Origin: Nitrospirota bacterium
GTDB lineage: Bacteria > Nitrospirota > Nitrospiria > Nitrospirales > UBA8639
Reading direction: 5' to 3'
DNA: 5,515 nt
NCBI GenBank assembly: GCA_029881175.1
Contig: JAOUNC010000215.1
Span: forward strand, 1-5,515
The notes under the pieces are model-generated. The model was not told the DNA's origin. It did no database searches and saw only the letters and a list, made by a program, of their open reading frames with translations. The stretch's first letter is position 1. Each line of letters begins with the position of its first letter. Below, in pieces: positions 1 to 5,515 of the stretch. Position numbers and translations under genes: made by a program.

Positions 1-31
1 CTACAGCACCTCAAATTTGTAAAGAATAATT

Positions 32-952
32 TTAGGCTTTGCCTATCGGCTTTTCAATCAGATTCCATACCTGTTGCTTGATGTCTTGTCCAACTAAACC
101 TTCTATATCCTGAATCAATTCTTGAAGCTTCCTGGAGACATGTGCCCGCTGATCTCTGGTGAGTATCTGATCAATTTTCAAAACCACCTTTTCTACCCAT
201 TCACGCCATACTCTAGAGGCCACAAGATAATCCGCCGTTGCGCCACTCTTCGAGTCGGCCAGCCAATCATAGAGGCCCTGTTCCAAGGTAACCGGATCGT
301 GTGATGAATTGAGAAGCTCCAACAACCGAGCTTGTCGGCTTCTCCGATGGGCAAGCCACACATCCGTTATATCCGGAACTTCTTTGATCCATTCACGAAT
401 GTGCGTTTCTTGATCCACCGACAACTCCCCCAGCCAAGAGGTAAGGGGTTGTAAGGTTGAGGCAATACGTTTTTCTATCCGCACCTCGGATTTCTTCCCG
501 TTCTCGGATACAAGCCGTCGATGTTCTTGCTCTAACTCGTCTTGGAGGTAACGGATTTGGGCCGGCGTAATCGTGGAGAGGAATATCGCGCCAGGCGGAG
601 AGGCTTGTTTAGCGAGATGAGCCCGAAAATGTTCAACCGATGCAAAGATGCTTTCCAGTTCTGCCTGACTCAGTCCATCTTCACAAGATTGATCTATTTG
701 ACGGAGAAATTCAGCATACTGGGGAAGTTCTTGGTGACGGTGCCAACCATGAAAAAGTTTAATCCGCTGTTCCAAATATTCTTCTTGGGGGGCCGAAAGA
801 TCGAAATAGCTATCCAACTTCCACAGCAGAATCCAATCCGCAGTTGAGTACGTTATGCGAAAGGCACTGCAGGACACCAGCAAGGGCCAAAGAATCAACA
901 GGCCCCAAAACACTCGCCACCATGACCGACGGAGAGAATGCAAATCTTCCAT
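32..952 (-). CDS. DUF6279-family lipoprotein, function unknown
   Basis: A predicted outer-membrane lipoprotein of 306 residues with no known activity. Numbered from the chosen Met, the N-terminus has a basic region (RRSWWR), a hydrophobic core and lipobox LVSC with the lipidated Cys at 28; Ser follows, so no inner-membrane Asp signal. Just after it come Y35-STADW-I-LLWKLD-YFDL (to about 52) and W70-H-R-H-QELP-QYA, which I recognise as the N-terminal signature of the DUF6279 lipoproteins. The rest is mainly charged and helical, and the length is near the family norm. The frame opens six codons earlier at 970, but that ATG lacks a ribosome-binding site, while the ATG at 950-952 has GAGG five bases upstream, so I chose the internal start. 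It is transcribed away from the lipoprotein pair at 1388-3354. Family assignment is from recalled pattern, not a search. Confidence 0.82.
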   Translation of the reverse strand: MEDLHSLRRSWWRVFWGLLILWPLLVSCSAFRITYSTADWILLWKLDSYFDLSAPQEEYLEQRIKLFHGWHRHQELPQYAEFLRQIDQSCEDGLSQAELESIFASVEHFRAHLAKQASPPGAIFLSTITPAQIRYLQDELEQEHRRLVSENGKKSEVRIEKRIASTLQPLTSWLGELSVDQETHIREWIKEVPDITDVWLAHRRSRQARLLELLNSSHDPVTLEQGLYDWLADSKSGATADYLVASRVWREWVEKVVLKIDQILTRDQRAHVSRKLQELIQDIEGLVGQDIKQQVWNLIEKPIGKA

Positions 953-957
953 CCTTG

Positions 958-961
958 CCTC
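958..961 (-). promoter_or_regulatory. Ribosome-binding site deciding the start of the DUF6279 gene
   Basis: On the minus strand the sequence reads GAGG, five bases, then ATG at 952-950. The alternative in-frame ATG at 970-968 has no purine-rich stretch at a usable distance. This supports the 306-residue product over the 312-residue one, and also gives a more usual short n-region to the signal peptide. Confidence 0.6.
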
Positions 962-1001
962 AACAGACATGAACCAATTCGGTTAAACAAAACCCATTCA
1001 T

Positions 1002-1030
1002 ATTGTAACGTGACCGTTCACCTCAAATCA
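1002..1030 (-). promoter_or_regulatory. Candidate sigma70-like promoter for the DUF6279 gene
   Basis: Reading the minus strand, TACAAT (plus coordinates 1002-1007) matches TATAAT at five of six positions. It has TGATTT (1025-1030) exactly 17 bases upstream as a poor -35 box. It lies about 50 bases before the preferred start codon of the gene at 32-952. The -10 is good and the -35 weak, so this is only a candidate. Confidence 0.3.
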
Positions 1031-1172
1031 GCAATGAGACATTGCCTAATAGGGTGCTGGCATGACGGCCTTATCAAAACTCAAGATAGAACGACTTCAT
1101 CCCAATGGCAAATCAACCGATCGACAATAAAATTTTAGTATCATTTATCCATCTCCATTTTTATGGCTGCTG

Positions 1173-1181
1173 TGGTAAAAT
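1173..1181 (+). promoter_or_regulatory. Possible extended -10 promoter element
   Basis: TGgTAAAAT combines an extended -10 TGn with a five-of-six match to TATAAT. There is no recognisable -35 box at 16-18 bases, which an extended -10 does not strictly need. If used, it would give the gene at 1388 a leader of about 200 bases containing the hairpin at 1200-1214. Weak evidence. Confidence 0.22.
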
Positions 1182-1283
1182 CCGCACTGCCTTGTAAGAA
1201 GGTAGTAGATACCTAATTATGAAAATTTCAAGTTGTGCAGTTTATAAGCGGTGGAGTCAAAAGAGGATGCCAAGCTATTCATG

Positions 1284-1312
1284 TTGAATTCAGTTCAATG
1301 GTAGCCTAAATC
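1284..1312 (+). promoter_or_regulatory. Possible promoter with overlapping inverted repeat
   Basis: TTGAAT (1284-1289, four of six to the -35 consensus) and TAAATC (1307-1312, three of six to the -10) are 17 bases apart. The -35 box lies inside the inverted repeat TTGAA-ttcag-TTCAA (1284-1298), the kind of place a repressor or activator could bind. The matches are poor and five-base arms occur often by chance, so this is a weak candidate for control of the lipoprotein pair. Confidence 0.2.
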
Positions 1313-1370
1313 AATACGCGGAAAGTTCATACGTAATTTTCGTGAAGATTTGAAGGCGGGGAAAAACATA

Positions 1371-1377
1371 AGAAGGA
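1371..1377 (+). promoter_or_regulatory. Ribosome-binding site supporting a TTG start at 1388
   Basis: AGAAGGA lies ten bases before TTG at 1388. The first in-frame ATG, at 1406, has no purine-rich sequence at a proper distance (its upstream reads gaaacgtaaaaacacg). The site therefore favours the rarer TTG start. Confidence 0.5.
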
Positions 1378-1387
1378 TCAGAAAGTC

Positions 1388-2680
1388 TTGAAACGTAAAA
1401 ACACGATGTGTATCAGGCAGTTCTCAGCGCGTTGGGGAAGCGCTCTGACTCGACAAACCGCCTTGCAGGTGTTGAGTCTTACCGTATGCCTAAGTCTTAT
1501 CCTGCCAGGCTGTGCCACCATGATAACTGGCAGCACACAGGATATTGGGATCACATCGAACCCCTCTGGTGCCATCGTCAAAATAGATGGGAAAAACCTT
1601 AAAACTCCTACGAGAGTAACGTTGAGTAAGAAGGACCGTCACTTTGTTGTTATTGAAAAACCTGGATATGAATCAGCTGTCGTACCTGTCAGACGTCGCC
1701 CTTCCTGGTGGAACTTGTTAGATTTCATCTGGCTCTATGGTGCATTTATCCCTCTTCTTTTTGACACATATACTGGGGGGTTTTATGTTTTTAATGATGA
1801 AGCCATCCATGTCAATTTAACGCCGGAGTCCGCTGAAACTCTCTTTAGCAGTACATCTTTGAAGGAGGACAAGAGTGATCAGGAGGACCTCTCTTGGTCC
1901 GGGGAAGCCTCGGTTATCCCGGTCATCATGCCCGTCCCGGTATCTCCATTCCCCGAGCGATTAACCATTGTGGCGGAATCGACTACCTATGGTCACCCTT
2001 TTCTCGCTTGGCTTGATATGGCGCTGAATTTCATTCGCAAACGTCATCCGGCCATGGTGGTTATGGAGCGAGATGCCAGTCAATTTCTTTTAAGTGAGGC
2101 CACAAGTCAGTACAGTGGCCGTTTTGATGAGGAAAGTACCGTTCGAATAGGAAGACTGGTTGGTGCAGATACTCTTTTGACTTATCAACTTGAACCTCTT
2201 TCAGAAGAAACTCTTGAAGGGCTCGAAAAACATGGCGGGGACATATTGGGAGCAGTCGAGATACGCCTTCTTCATGTGGAGTCAGGACTCACAACCTTTC
2301 GACAATTGTCGGTCGCAACAGTGAAATTAGCAAGTCCTCAAGAAGGCAGGACGTGGCCAACGGATCTGGTTCGTTTGGCTCATCGAAAAGCGGTTAAAAA
2401 GGCCACGTCCTATGTGCTCGCTGCGTTGGTTGCGGCCTTTGGCGACAATCCCCTAGGATTGGTTCCTAGTCTGGCTTCGCCAGGAGAGGGAGTATTAATC
2501 GAGGGTGTCTTGAATGGCGGACCTGCCGATCAAGGAGGACTGAGAAAGGGTGATCGAATATTGATGATCGATGGTCGCCCCCTGGTCGACTGGACCACCC
2601 GGGTATCACTTCCAGCAATTCTGACCATCGAACGCGAGGGGACGAAGGAAGAAGTCGTACTGTCAAGTGGCTCCCAATAG
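1388..2680 (+). CDS. Lipoprotein with PEGA-like, TolB/CsgG-like and PDZ domains
   Basis: A predicted outer-membrane lipoprotein of 430 residues. The signal peptide has a long basic n-region and lipobox LPGC with Cys at 42. Residues about 45-104 form a PEGA-like domain: NPSGA at 58-62, DGK at 67-69 and KPGY at 91-94. A hydrophobic turn (about 107-136, WW...LLFDTYTGGFY) follows, as in lipoproteins of the 'CATIVSG...ITGGMY' type. Residues about 188-350 resemble the TolB-like/CsgG-like fold of outer-membrane assembly proteins: VVMERD at 224-229, then IGRLVGAD at 254-261. The C-terminus (about 365-428) is a PDZ domain, with GGPADQGGLRKGD and the strand ILMIDGRPL. No protease domain accompanies the PDZ, so it probably binds peptides or protein tails. 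The start is TTG, supported by AGAAGGA ten bases upstream; ATG at 1406 is the alternative. The lipocalin gene follows closely. The biological role is unknown; the domain calls come from visible motifs only. Confidence 0.78.
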   Translation: MKRKNTMCIRQFSARWGSALTRQTALQVLSLTVCLSLILPGCATMITGSTQDIGITSNPSGAIVKIDGKNLKTPTRVTLSKKDRHFVVIEKPGYESAVVPVRRRPSWWNLLDFIWLYGAFIPLLFDTYTGGFYVFNDEAIHVNLTPESAETLFSSTSLKEDKSDQEDLSWSGEASVIPVIMPVPVSPFPERLTIVAESTTYGHPFLAWLDMALNFIRKRHPAMVVMERDASQFLLSEATSQYSGRFDEESTVRIGRLVGADTLLTYQLEPLSEETLEGLEKHGGDILGAVEIRLLHVESGLTTFRQLSVATVKLASPQEGRTWPTDLVRLAHRKAVKKATSYVLAALVAAFGDNPLGLVPSLASPGEGVLIEGVLNGGPADQGGLRKGDRILMIDGRPLVDWTTRVSLPAILTIEREGTKEEVVLSSGSQ

Positions 2681-2724
2681 GGAGGCACGGGCTGCGCTTG
2701 TGTATACTGCAACAGCGCCTGGAG
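2680..2724 (+). promoter_or_regulatory. Two competing ribosome-binding sites for the lipocalin
   Basis: GGGAGG at 2680-2685 overlaps the last base of the upstream stop codon and stands 12 bases before TTG 2698. GGAG at 2721-2724 stands nine bases before GTG 2734 and 15 before ATG 2740. The first gives a product with an extra 14 residues in front of the signal peptide. Neither spacing to an ATG is ideal, so the true start is open. Confidence 0.4.
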
Positions 2725-2739
2725 AATCCTACAGTGCCT

Positions 2740-3354
2740 ATGGAAAAGAGAAAATCTCACATCCAATTACCAGCAAAAAACACAGCCTGGCTTCCAATTT
2801 TGGTAATAACGCTCGTTACCTTTGTCGGATGTGCCCGGGTCTTCACCGAAACAGACCGACCACCCCTGCCAACCGTGACCTCCGTGGACCTGACTCGTTA
2901 TGCCGGGACCTGGTATGAGATTGCCCGTCTACCCATGTGGTTTCAGCGGGATTGTGTGGCCTCGCAAGCCATGTATACTTTGCTGTTGAACGGAAAGGTT
3001 GAAGTCATAAACCAGTGCCTGACGACATCCGGTGATCAAAAACAAGCCCACGGTGTGGCCACCGTGGTGGATGCCAACACCAATGCCAAACTCTATGTGG
3101 TATTTGATAACTGGGCTGCTAAACTCTTTTCCGGTTGGGGCTCTGCCCCAACAGAAGGCAATTACTGGATTCTCCATCTTGAAGCGAACTACCGCACGGC
3201 CCTTGTGGGAACCCCAGACCGGGAATACCTCTGGATACTTTCCCGAACACCTATTCTCGAGGAAGCCATCTACGAAAAGCTGGTCAGCCTTGGAACGCAA
3301 AATGGCTTCCTTACTGCCAACCTTATCCGGGATTCTCATCCTTCATCCCCCTAA
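2740..3354 (+). CDS. blc: Blc-type bacterial lipocalin lipoprotein
   Basis: An outer-membrane lipocalin, a beta-barrel expected to bind fatty acids or lysophospholipids; the family is linked to envelope stress and membrane repair. Numbered from the ATG at 2740 (204 residues), a basic n-region and hydrophobic stretch end in FVGC with Cys at 31. The defining GxW motif is at 56-65 (GTWYEIARLP). The conserved Cys pair 72 and 93 could form a disulfide (RDC...NQC). Further on, YRTALVGTPDREYLWILSRTP is the classic Blc third block. The start is uncertain: TTG at 2698 has GGGAGG 12 bases upstream, and GTG at 2734 has GGAG nine bases upstream; all three keep the signal peptide. It lies 59 bases (17 by the earliest start) after the PEGA/PDZ lipoprotein stop, on the same strand, so one transcript is likely. 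Family assignment is strong; the ligand and role are inferred. Confidence 0.93.
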   Translation: MEKRKSHIQLPAKNTAWLPILVITLVTFVGCARVFTETDRPPLPTVTSVDLTRYAGTWYEIARLPMWFQRDCVASQAMYTLLLNGKVEVINQCLTTSGDQKQAHGVATVVDANTNAKLYVVFDNWAAKLFSGWGSAPTEGNYWILHLEANYRTALVGTPDREYLWILSRTPILEEAIYEKLVSLGTQNGFLTANLIRDSHPSSP

Positions 3355-3472
3355 GAAGCCTTGGTCAGAATCTACGGCCCTCTCAATGTAATATTCCCGA
3401 TACAATAAGAATATCCTTTCAGCACAGTTTTATCCTCAATGAAAATCAGGATTATTGTCCCCCTCTATGCCG
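3355..3472. other. Gene-free stretch after the lipocalin
   Basis: No gene is seen here unless the decayed frame to the right extends into it. Two short inverted repeats are present: ATATTC/GAATAT (3391-3396 with 3409-3414, 12-base loop) and ATCCT/AGGAT (3432-3436 with 3448-3452, 11-base loop). Neither has GC-rich arms or a following T-run, so I do not call a rho-independent terminator for the lipoprotein pair. Confidence 0.35.
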
Positions 3473-3779
3473 TCAGATTTTCTTTTCACCGTGAAGAACA
3501 TTTTCCCGTCTGCTGACTTTTTCCTTCCAATTCAATAGCCTCGAATTCAGTTTTTGTTCATCGAGTCATGAATTTGCTCCACCATTTTTTCAACCACAGC
3601 TTCCGTGGACACAGACTAGCCGGTGTCATCAAAGGTAGATCCAAATTCTCATGGATGAGGAAAGTAGGGAAACTCCTGCTTTACACACAAGAGGGTAATG
3701 GTTGAAAATCAATAATCCTTCTCATTTCGCCTTGTGTTTTCAGACCGGGGAAGACCAGAACTGCACGCCGGATTGACAT
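3473..3779 (-). pseudogene. Probable decayed small gene, product unknown
   Basis: No intact frame exists here, yet the minus strand reads like a gene in pieces. From ATG 3779 (AGG six bases upstream) one frame gives MSIRRAVLVFPGLKTQGEM, then RRIIDF. A one-base shift in the T run near 3706-3709 joins it to STITLLCVKQEFPYFPHP, an in-frame TGA, EFGSTFDDTG, an in-frame TAG, SVSTEAVVEKMVEQIHDSM and a TGA at 3547-3549. A further one-base shift in the A5 run near 3551-3555 would continue it as KLNSRLLNWKEKVSRRENV and on to a stop at 3473-3475; another frame stays open to 3436. The pieces alternate acidic, basic and hydrophobic residues as a real protein does. I recognise no family. Both suspected shifts are at homopolymers, so sequencing error could explain those, but not both stops. 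Chance is possible. Confidence 0.35.
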
Positions 3780-3810
3780 CCTTGACCTGCAGAGCATTCA
3801 AGATTACAGG
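3773..3810 (+). promoter_or_regulatory. Candidate promoter region for the reductase gene
   Basis: Two TTGAC boxes stand nine bases apart: a perfect -35 hexamer TTGACA (3773-3778) and TTGACC (3782-3787). The second has TACAGG (3805-3810, three of six to TATAAT) at a 17-base distance; the first has no good -10 partner. The location, 40-80 bases before the reductase start, is suitable. The boxes overlap the presumed start codon of the decayed gene on the other strand. Confidence 0.3.
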
Positions 3811-3851
3811 AAGAAATTATCCGGGCTCACTTCCATAACCTGAGAAACATC

Positions 3852-4868
3852 ATGCACCGCATCACCTTTCAACAGGATGAGATGACCTATGATGCAGAAG
3901 AGGGGCAATGGCTCTATGACGTGTGTGAGGCTGCTGGAGCCTCGGTCCCCTTCGCCTGTAAAGCCGGCGCATGTGGAACGTGCGCGACCAAGGTTGTGCA
4001 TGGCGAAAAGAGCTTGGGGGCCCAGAAAGATCGAGAGATTCGGACCCTCGAAAGCAATGGTCTGGACCCCACGCAATATCGACTTCTCTGTATGGCGGAT
4101 GTTCATGGCCCCCTCACCCTGGGAGCCAGCGCCCACACCCAGAAGGCGAAGGCCTCACTCGGGCTATGTCAGGTGCGCATCGAAGAATATCGTCCGCTGA
4201 CCTTAACAGTCTGTGAACAGAGATTCGCCATCAAATCGGGAGAAATCAAATTTACTCCCGGCCAATACATGATCTTTCATGTACCTGGAATCGACAAAAT
4301 CATTCGACGCTCCTACTCAATTTCCTCGCACCCATCCGACAGCAAACATTTCGAGATTTGTGTGCGCGCGGTTTCAGGTGGGTTCTGCTCGAATTTCATC
4401 CATCGACTCCGTCCCGGCGACTGCATTCAGGTCGAAGGCCCCTACGGACACTTTCGGTTGGCCGAAACCTCCCAGCGAGACGTTCTGATGATCGCGACCG
4501 GAACAGGCATTTCCCCCATCAAGTCGATGATATTGTCTCTGCTTGACCAACCCGACACGCGCCGCATTCGCTTGTTCTTTGGGTTGCGTAATGTCTCAGA
4601 CCTTTTTTACACCAACCTGTTGAGCGAGATGAGAGACACCCATCCACGGTTTGAACCGACTATCATCCTTTCCCAGCCTGATCCAGTTGGATGGCCAGGA
4701 TTGCGAGGGCGCGTCACAGACTTAATTCGTGAACAGGTGACTCCCGAAGAGGCGTCAAGAACGGAAGCCTACCTTTGCGGAGGACGGGCAATGATTGAAG
4801 ACGCGAAGAAACTACTACAGCAAAAAGGTATGAGTCCTGAACATATCAGGCACGAAAACTTCTTTTAA
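3852..4868 (+). CDS. 2Fe-2S/FAD oxidoreductase, oxygenase reductase type
   Basis: A 338-residue flavoprotein that should pass electrons from NAD(P)H through FAD and a 2Fe-2S cluster to a partner oxygenase, hydroxylase or dehydratase. The N-terminal plant-type ferredoxin domain (about 1-95) carries the cluster ligands C36, C41, C44 and C80 (CX4CX2CX35C). The FAD domain (about 103-205) has RSYS at 153-156 and GGFCS at 176-180. The NAD(P) domain (about 208-338) has ATGTGISP at 215-222, CGG at 309-311 and the family's terminal aromatic residue (HENFF). The order matches reductases of ring-hydroxylating dioxygenases, soluble monooxygenases and the CDP-6-deoxyglucoseen reductase group, and the length is usual. 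All key residues are present, so it looks functional. The ATG has only weak TGAGAA eight bases upstream, but it aligns with a normal ferredoxin start. No partner oxygenase is in the window, so the substrate is unknown. Confidence 0.92.
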   Translation: MHRITFQQDEMTYDAEEGQWLYDVCEAAGASVPFACKAGACGTCATKVVHGEKSLGAQKDREIRTLESNGLDPTQYRLLCMADVHGPLTLGASAHTQKAKASLGLCQVRIEEYRPLTLTVCEQRFAIKSGEIKFTPGQYMIFHVPGIDKIIRRSYSISSHPSDSKHFEICVRAVSGGFCSNFIHRLRPGDCIQVEGPYGHFRLAETSQRDVLMIATGTGISPIKSMILSLLDQPDTRRIRLFFGLRNVSDLFYTNLLSEMRDTHPRFEPTIILSQPDPVGWPGLRGRVTDLIREQVTPEEASRTEAYLCGGRAMIEDAKKLLQQKGMSPEHIRHENFF

Positions 4869-4898
4869 TGGAGCAATTGAAGGGCATAGTCAACGTTG

Positions 4899-4940
4899 GT
4901 CCAATTGAATGCCACGGTATTGGGCCGGATATGATTGGAC
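4899..4940. repeat. Inverted repeat between convergent genes
   Basis: GTCCAAT (4899-4905) and ATTGGAC (4934-4940) are perfect seven-base arms around a 28-base loop. A second ATTGG copy (4919-4923) can also pair with the inner part of the left arm. It sits between the reductase stop and the stop of the convergent frame, where a bidirectional terminator would be expected. The long loop and the lack of a T-run make that role unproven. Confidence 0.3.
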
Positions 4941-4949
4941 AGGGCAATA

Positions 4950-5459
4950 TTATTGTGCCTCAATAAACTCCTTCACCAGTTCTGACAATTCTGGCGTACG
5001 TAAATATCCATACGATTTATGATGGTTATTTTTCCCCTGGGAGTCTCCCGCCCCTTCCATTGTCCCCGGTTTTCCTGTTTTGGGTTTTTGGTAATCGTTT
5101 AGGAACAAATCATCTTTGACTTTAATCCCCTTGCCATTTTGGCTTCCTGGTTCCCTTCCTATTCCAAGCTGATAGAGAAAAAATTCTCTCAAAATTCCAC
5201 AACCCATGTATGTGATGAAAGTCTTGTCAACGTAGCATGATAAGACCGGAACTTTGGGCATTCGCAAAGCTTGGACATTCACTCTTTTATGCGCAGGGGC
5301 ATCTCTCCAAACCTCAAACGCCTGAGCAGGTAAGAAGCGACTGTGCCCCGCATGTAAAAAGTGACGAATTGTTCGGATGACTGAGAGATCTCCATTGCTT
5401 GCAACGGAGATCTTTGTTATCCATTTAACCATCGATCCTGCAATGATGATCACATCCAT
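4950..5459 (-). CDS. Hypothetical protein, possibly partial at the right edge
   Basis: I do not recognise this 169-residue frame. From the ATG at 5459: a hydrophobic start (MDVIIIAG), a mixed basic region (about 11-70), a hydrophobic part with two Cys at 75 and 87 (YMGCGILREFFLYQLG), a Gly/Lys/Asn-rich and probably disordered stretch (about 101-148), and an acidic helical tail (TPELSELVKEFIEAQ). No transmembrane anchor or catalytic motif is obvious. The start is doubtful: GGAG lies only one base before this ATG, the next Met (residue 10) is no better, and the frame stays open through the remaining 18 codons to the edge, so the true start may lie outside. About 187 stop-free codons at this base composition is unlikely by chance. 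It is convergent with the reductase and 81 bases from it. Confidence 0.5.
   Translation of the reverse strand: MDVIIIAGSMVKWITKISVASNGDLSVIRTIRHFLHAGHSRFLPAQAFEVWRDAPAHKRVNVQALRMPKVPVLSCYVDKTFITYMGCGILREFFLYQLGIGREPGSQNGKGIKVKDDLFLNDYQKPKTGKPGTMEGAGDSQGKNNHHKSYGYLRTPELSELVKEFIEAQ
5386..5413. repeat. Perfect 8-base inverted repeat inside the hypothetical frame
   Basis: AGATCTCC (5386-5393) and GGAGATCT (5406-5413) are exact complements around a 12-base loop. On the plus strand it is followed by TTTGTT, so it vaguely resembles a terminator for plus-strand transcription. It falls at codons 16-25 of the minus-strand frame, where a stem could also affect translation. It may be chance. Confidence 0.4.
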
Positions 5460-5515
5460 TCTCCATCTTGTAGAAGGGAAACAGTCGAGATGAATCCTGG
5501 AGCCCGCAAGGCAGG

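Larger units (their letters stand above)
971..1387. other. Divergent intergenic region, no gene seen
   Basis: Between the two divergent lipoprotein genes I see no convincing gene on either strand. The longest thing resembling one is a 22-codon frame from the ATG at 1219 with no ribosome-binding site, which I do not call. The region is AT-rich around 1110-1170. It holds a candidate promoter for each direction, a small perfect hairpin (AGGTA/TACCT, 1200-1214, 5-base loop) and an inverted repeat TTGAA-ttcag-TTCAA (1284-1298). A leader of up to about 200 bases may precede the 1388 gene, but I recognise no riboswitch or small RNA family in it. Confidence 0.5.

Noticed and set aside
1060..1080. Similarity of TGGCATGACGG to dispersed bacterial repeats with CGTCATGCC cores
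   Set aside because: Only one short copy, with no mirrored arm or second copy in the window.
1219..1287. Short plus-strand frame of 22 codons from ATG 1219
   Set aside because: No ribosome-binding site at a usable distance, no recognisable motif, and a length expected by chance.
2500..2680. HtrA-like protease, suggested by the PDZ domain
   Set aside because: There is no trypsin-like domain or His-Asp-Ser triad ahead of the PDZ; the upstream part is PEGA-like and TolB/CsgG-like.
2929..3339. Antisense 136-codon frame within the lipocalin gene
   Set aside because: It lies wholly inside a clearly assigned lipocalin, has no motif of its own and is best seen as a shadow of that gene.
3804..4136. 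Minus-strand 110-codon frame over the start of the reductase
   Set aside because: It covers the ferredoxin domain in antisense and has no recognisable motif. It is not in continuity with the decayed gene to its left.
4942..4959. Imperfect GGCAAT/ATTGtGCC hairpin at the stop of the minus-strand frame
   Set aside because: The stem has a bulge and is followed by no T-run on either strand, so a terminator call is not justified.
5490..5515. Possible start of a plus-strand gene (ATG 5490, with GAAGGGA ten bases upstream)
   Set aside because: The spacing is plausible, but only eight codons are visible and the minus-strand frame is open across the same bases, so it cannot be supported.

Overview
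The window looks like a chromosomal segment of a Gram-negative bacterium with roughly even GC content. The best argument for an outer membrane is that three different genes carry lipoprotein signal peptides with a lipobox cysteine. None has Asp at position +2, which by the E. coli Lol rule favours sorting to the outer membrane. The sequence does not fix the phylum; Proteobacteria or Nitrospirota would both fit. No rRNA, tRNA, CRISPR array, insertion sequence or phage gene was seen.

Layout, left to right. (1) A minus-strand DUF6279-type lipoprotein gene (32-952). (2) A divergent intergenic region of about 430 bases (953-1387). (3) A plus-strand pair, probably co-transcribed: a three-part lipoprotein (PEGA-like, TolB/CsgG-like, PDZ) at 1388-2680, then a Blc-type lipocalin lipoprotein at 2740-3354. 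(4) A stretch of about 500 bases without an intact gene. Its minus strand (about 3473-3779) holds what reads as a decayed small gene, broken by two in-frame stops and one or two single-base shifts. (5) A plus-strand oxygenase-type reductase (3852-4868) with a 2Fe-2S plant-type ferredoxin domain fused to FAD and NAD(P) domains. (6) A convergent minus-strand reading frame of unknown function (4950-5459) that stays open to the right edge.

Working together: the firmest functional group is the envelope set. The PEGA/PDZ lipoprotein and the lipocalin are adjacent on one strand, with 59 bases between stop and preferred start. Both are predicted periplasm-facing lipoproteins, and a third lipoprotein is divergently transcribed next to them. 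This suggests a shared role in outer-membrane upkeep or stress, but that is inference from position. The reductase looks like an electron-transfer component whose partner oxygenase or hydroxylase is not in the window.

No clear new multi-gene system is visible. The points most worth a second look are the unusual three-domain lipoprotein and its lipocalin neighbour, the decayed minus-strand gene upstream of the reductase, and the unrecognised frame at the right edge.
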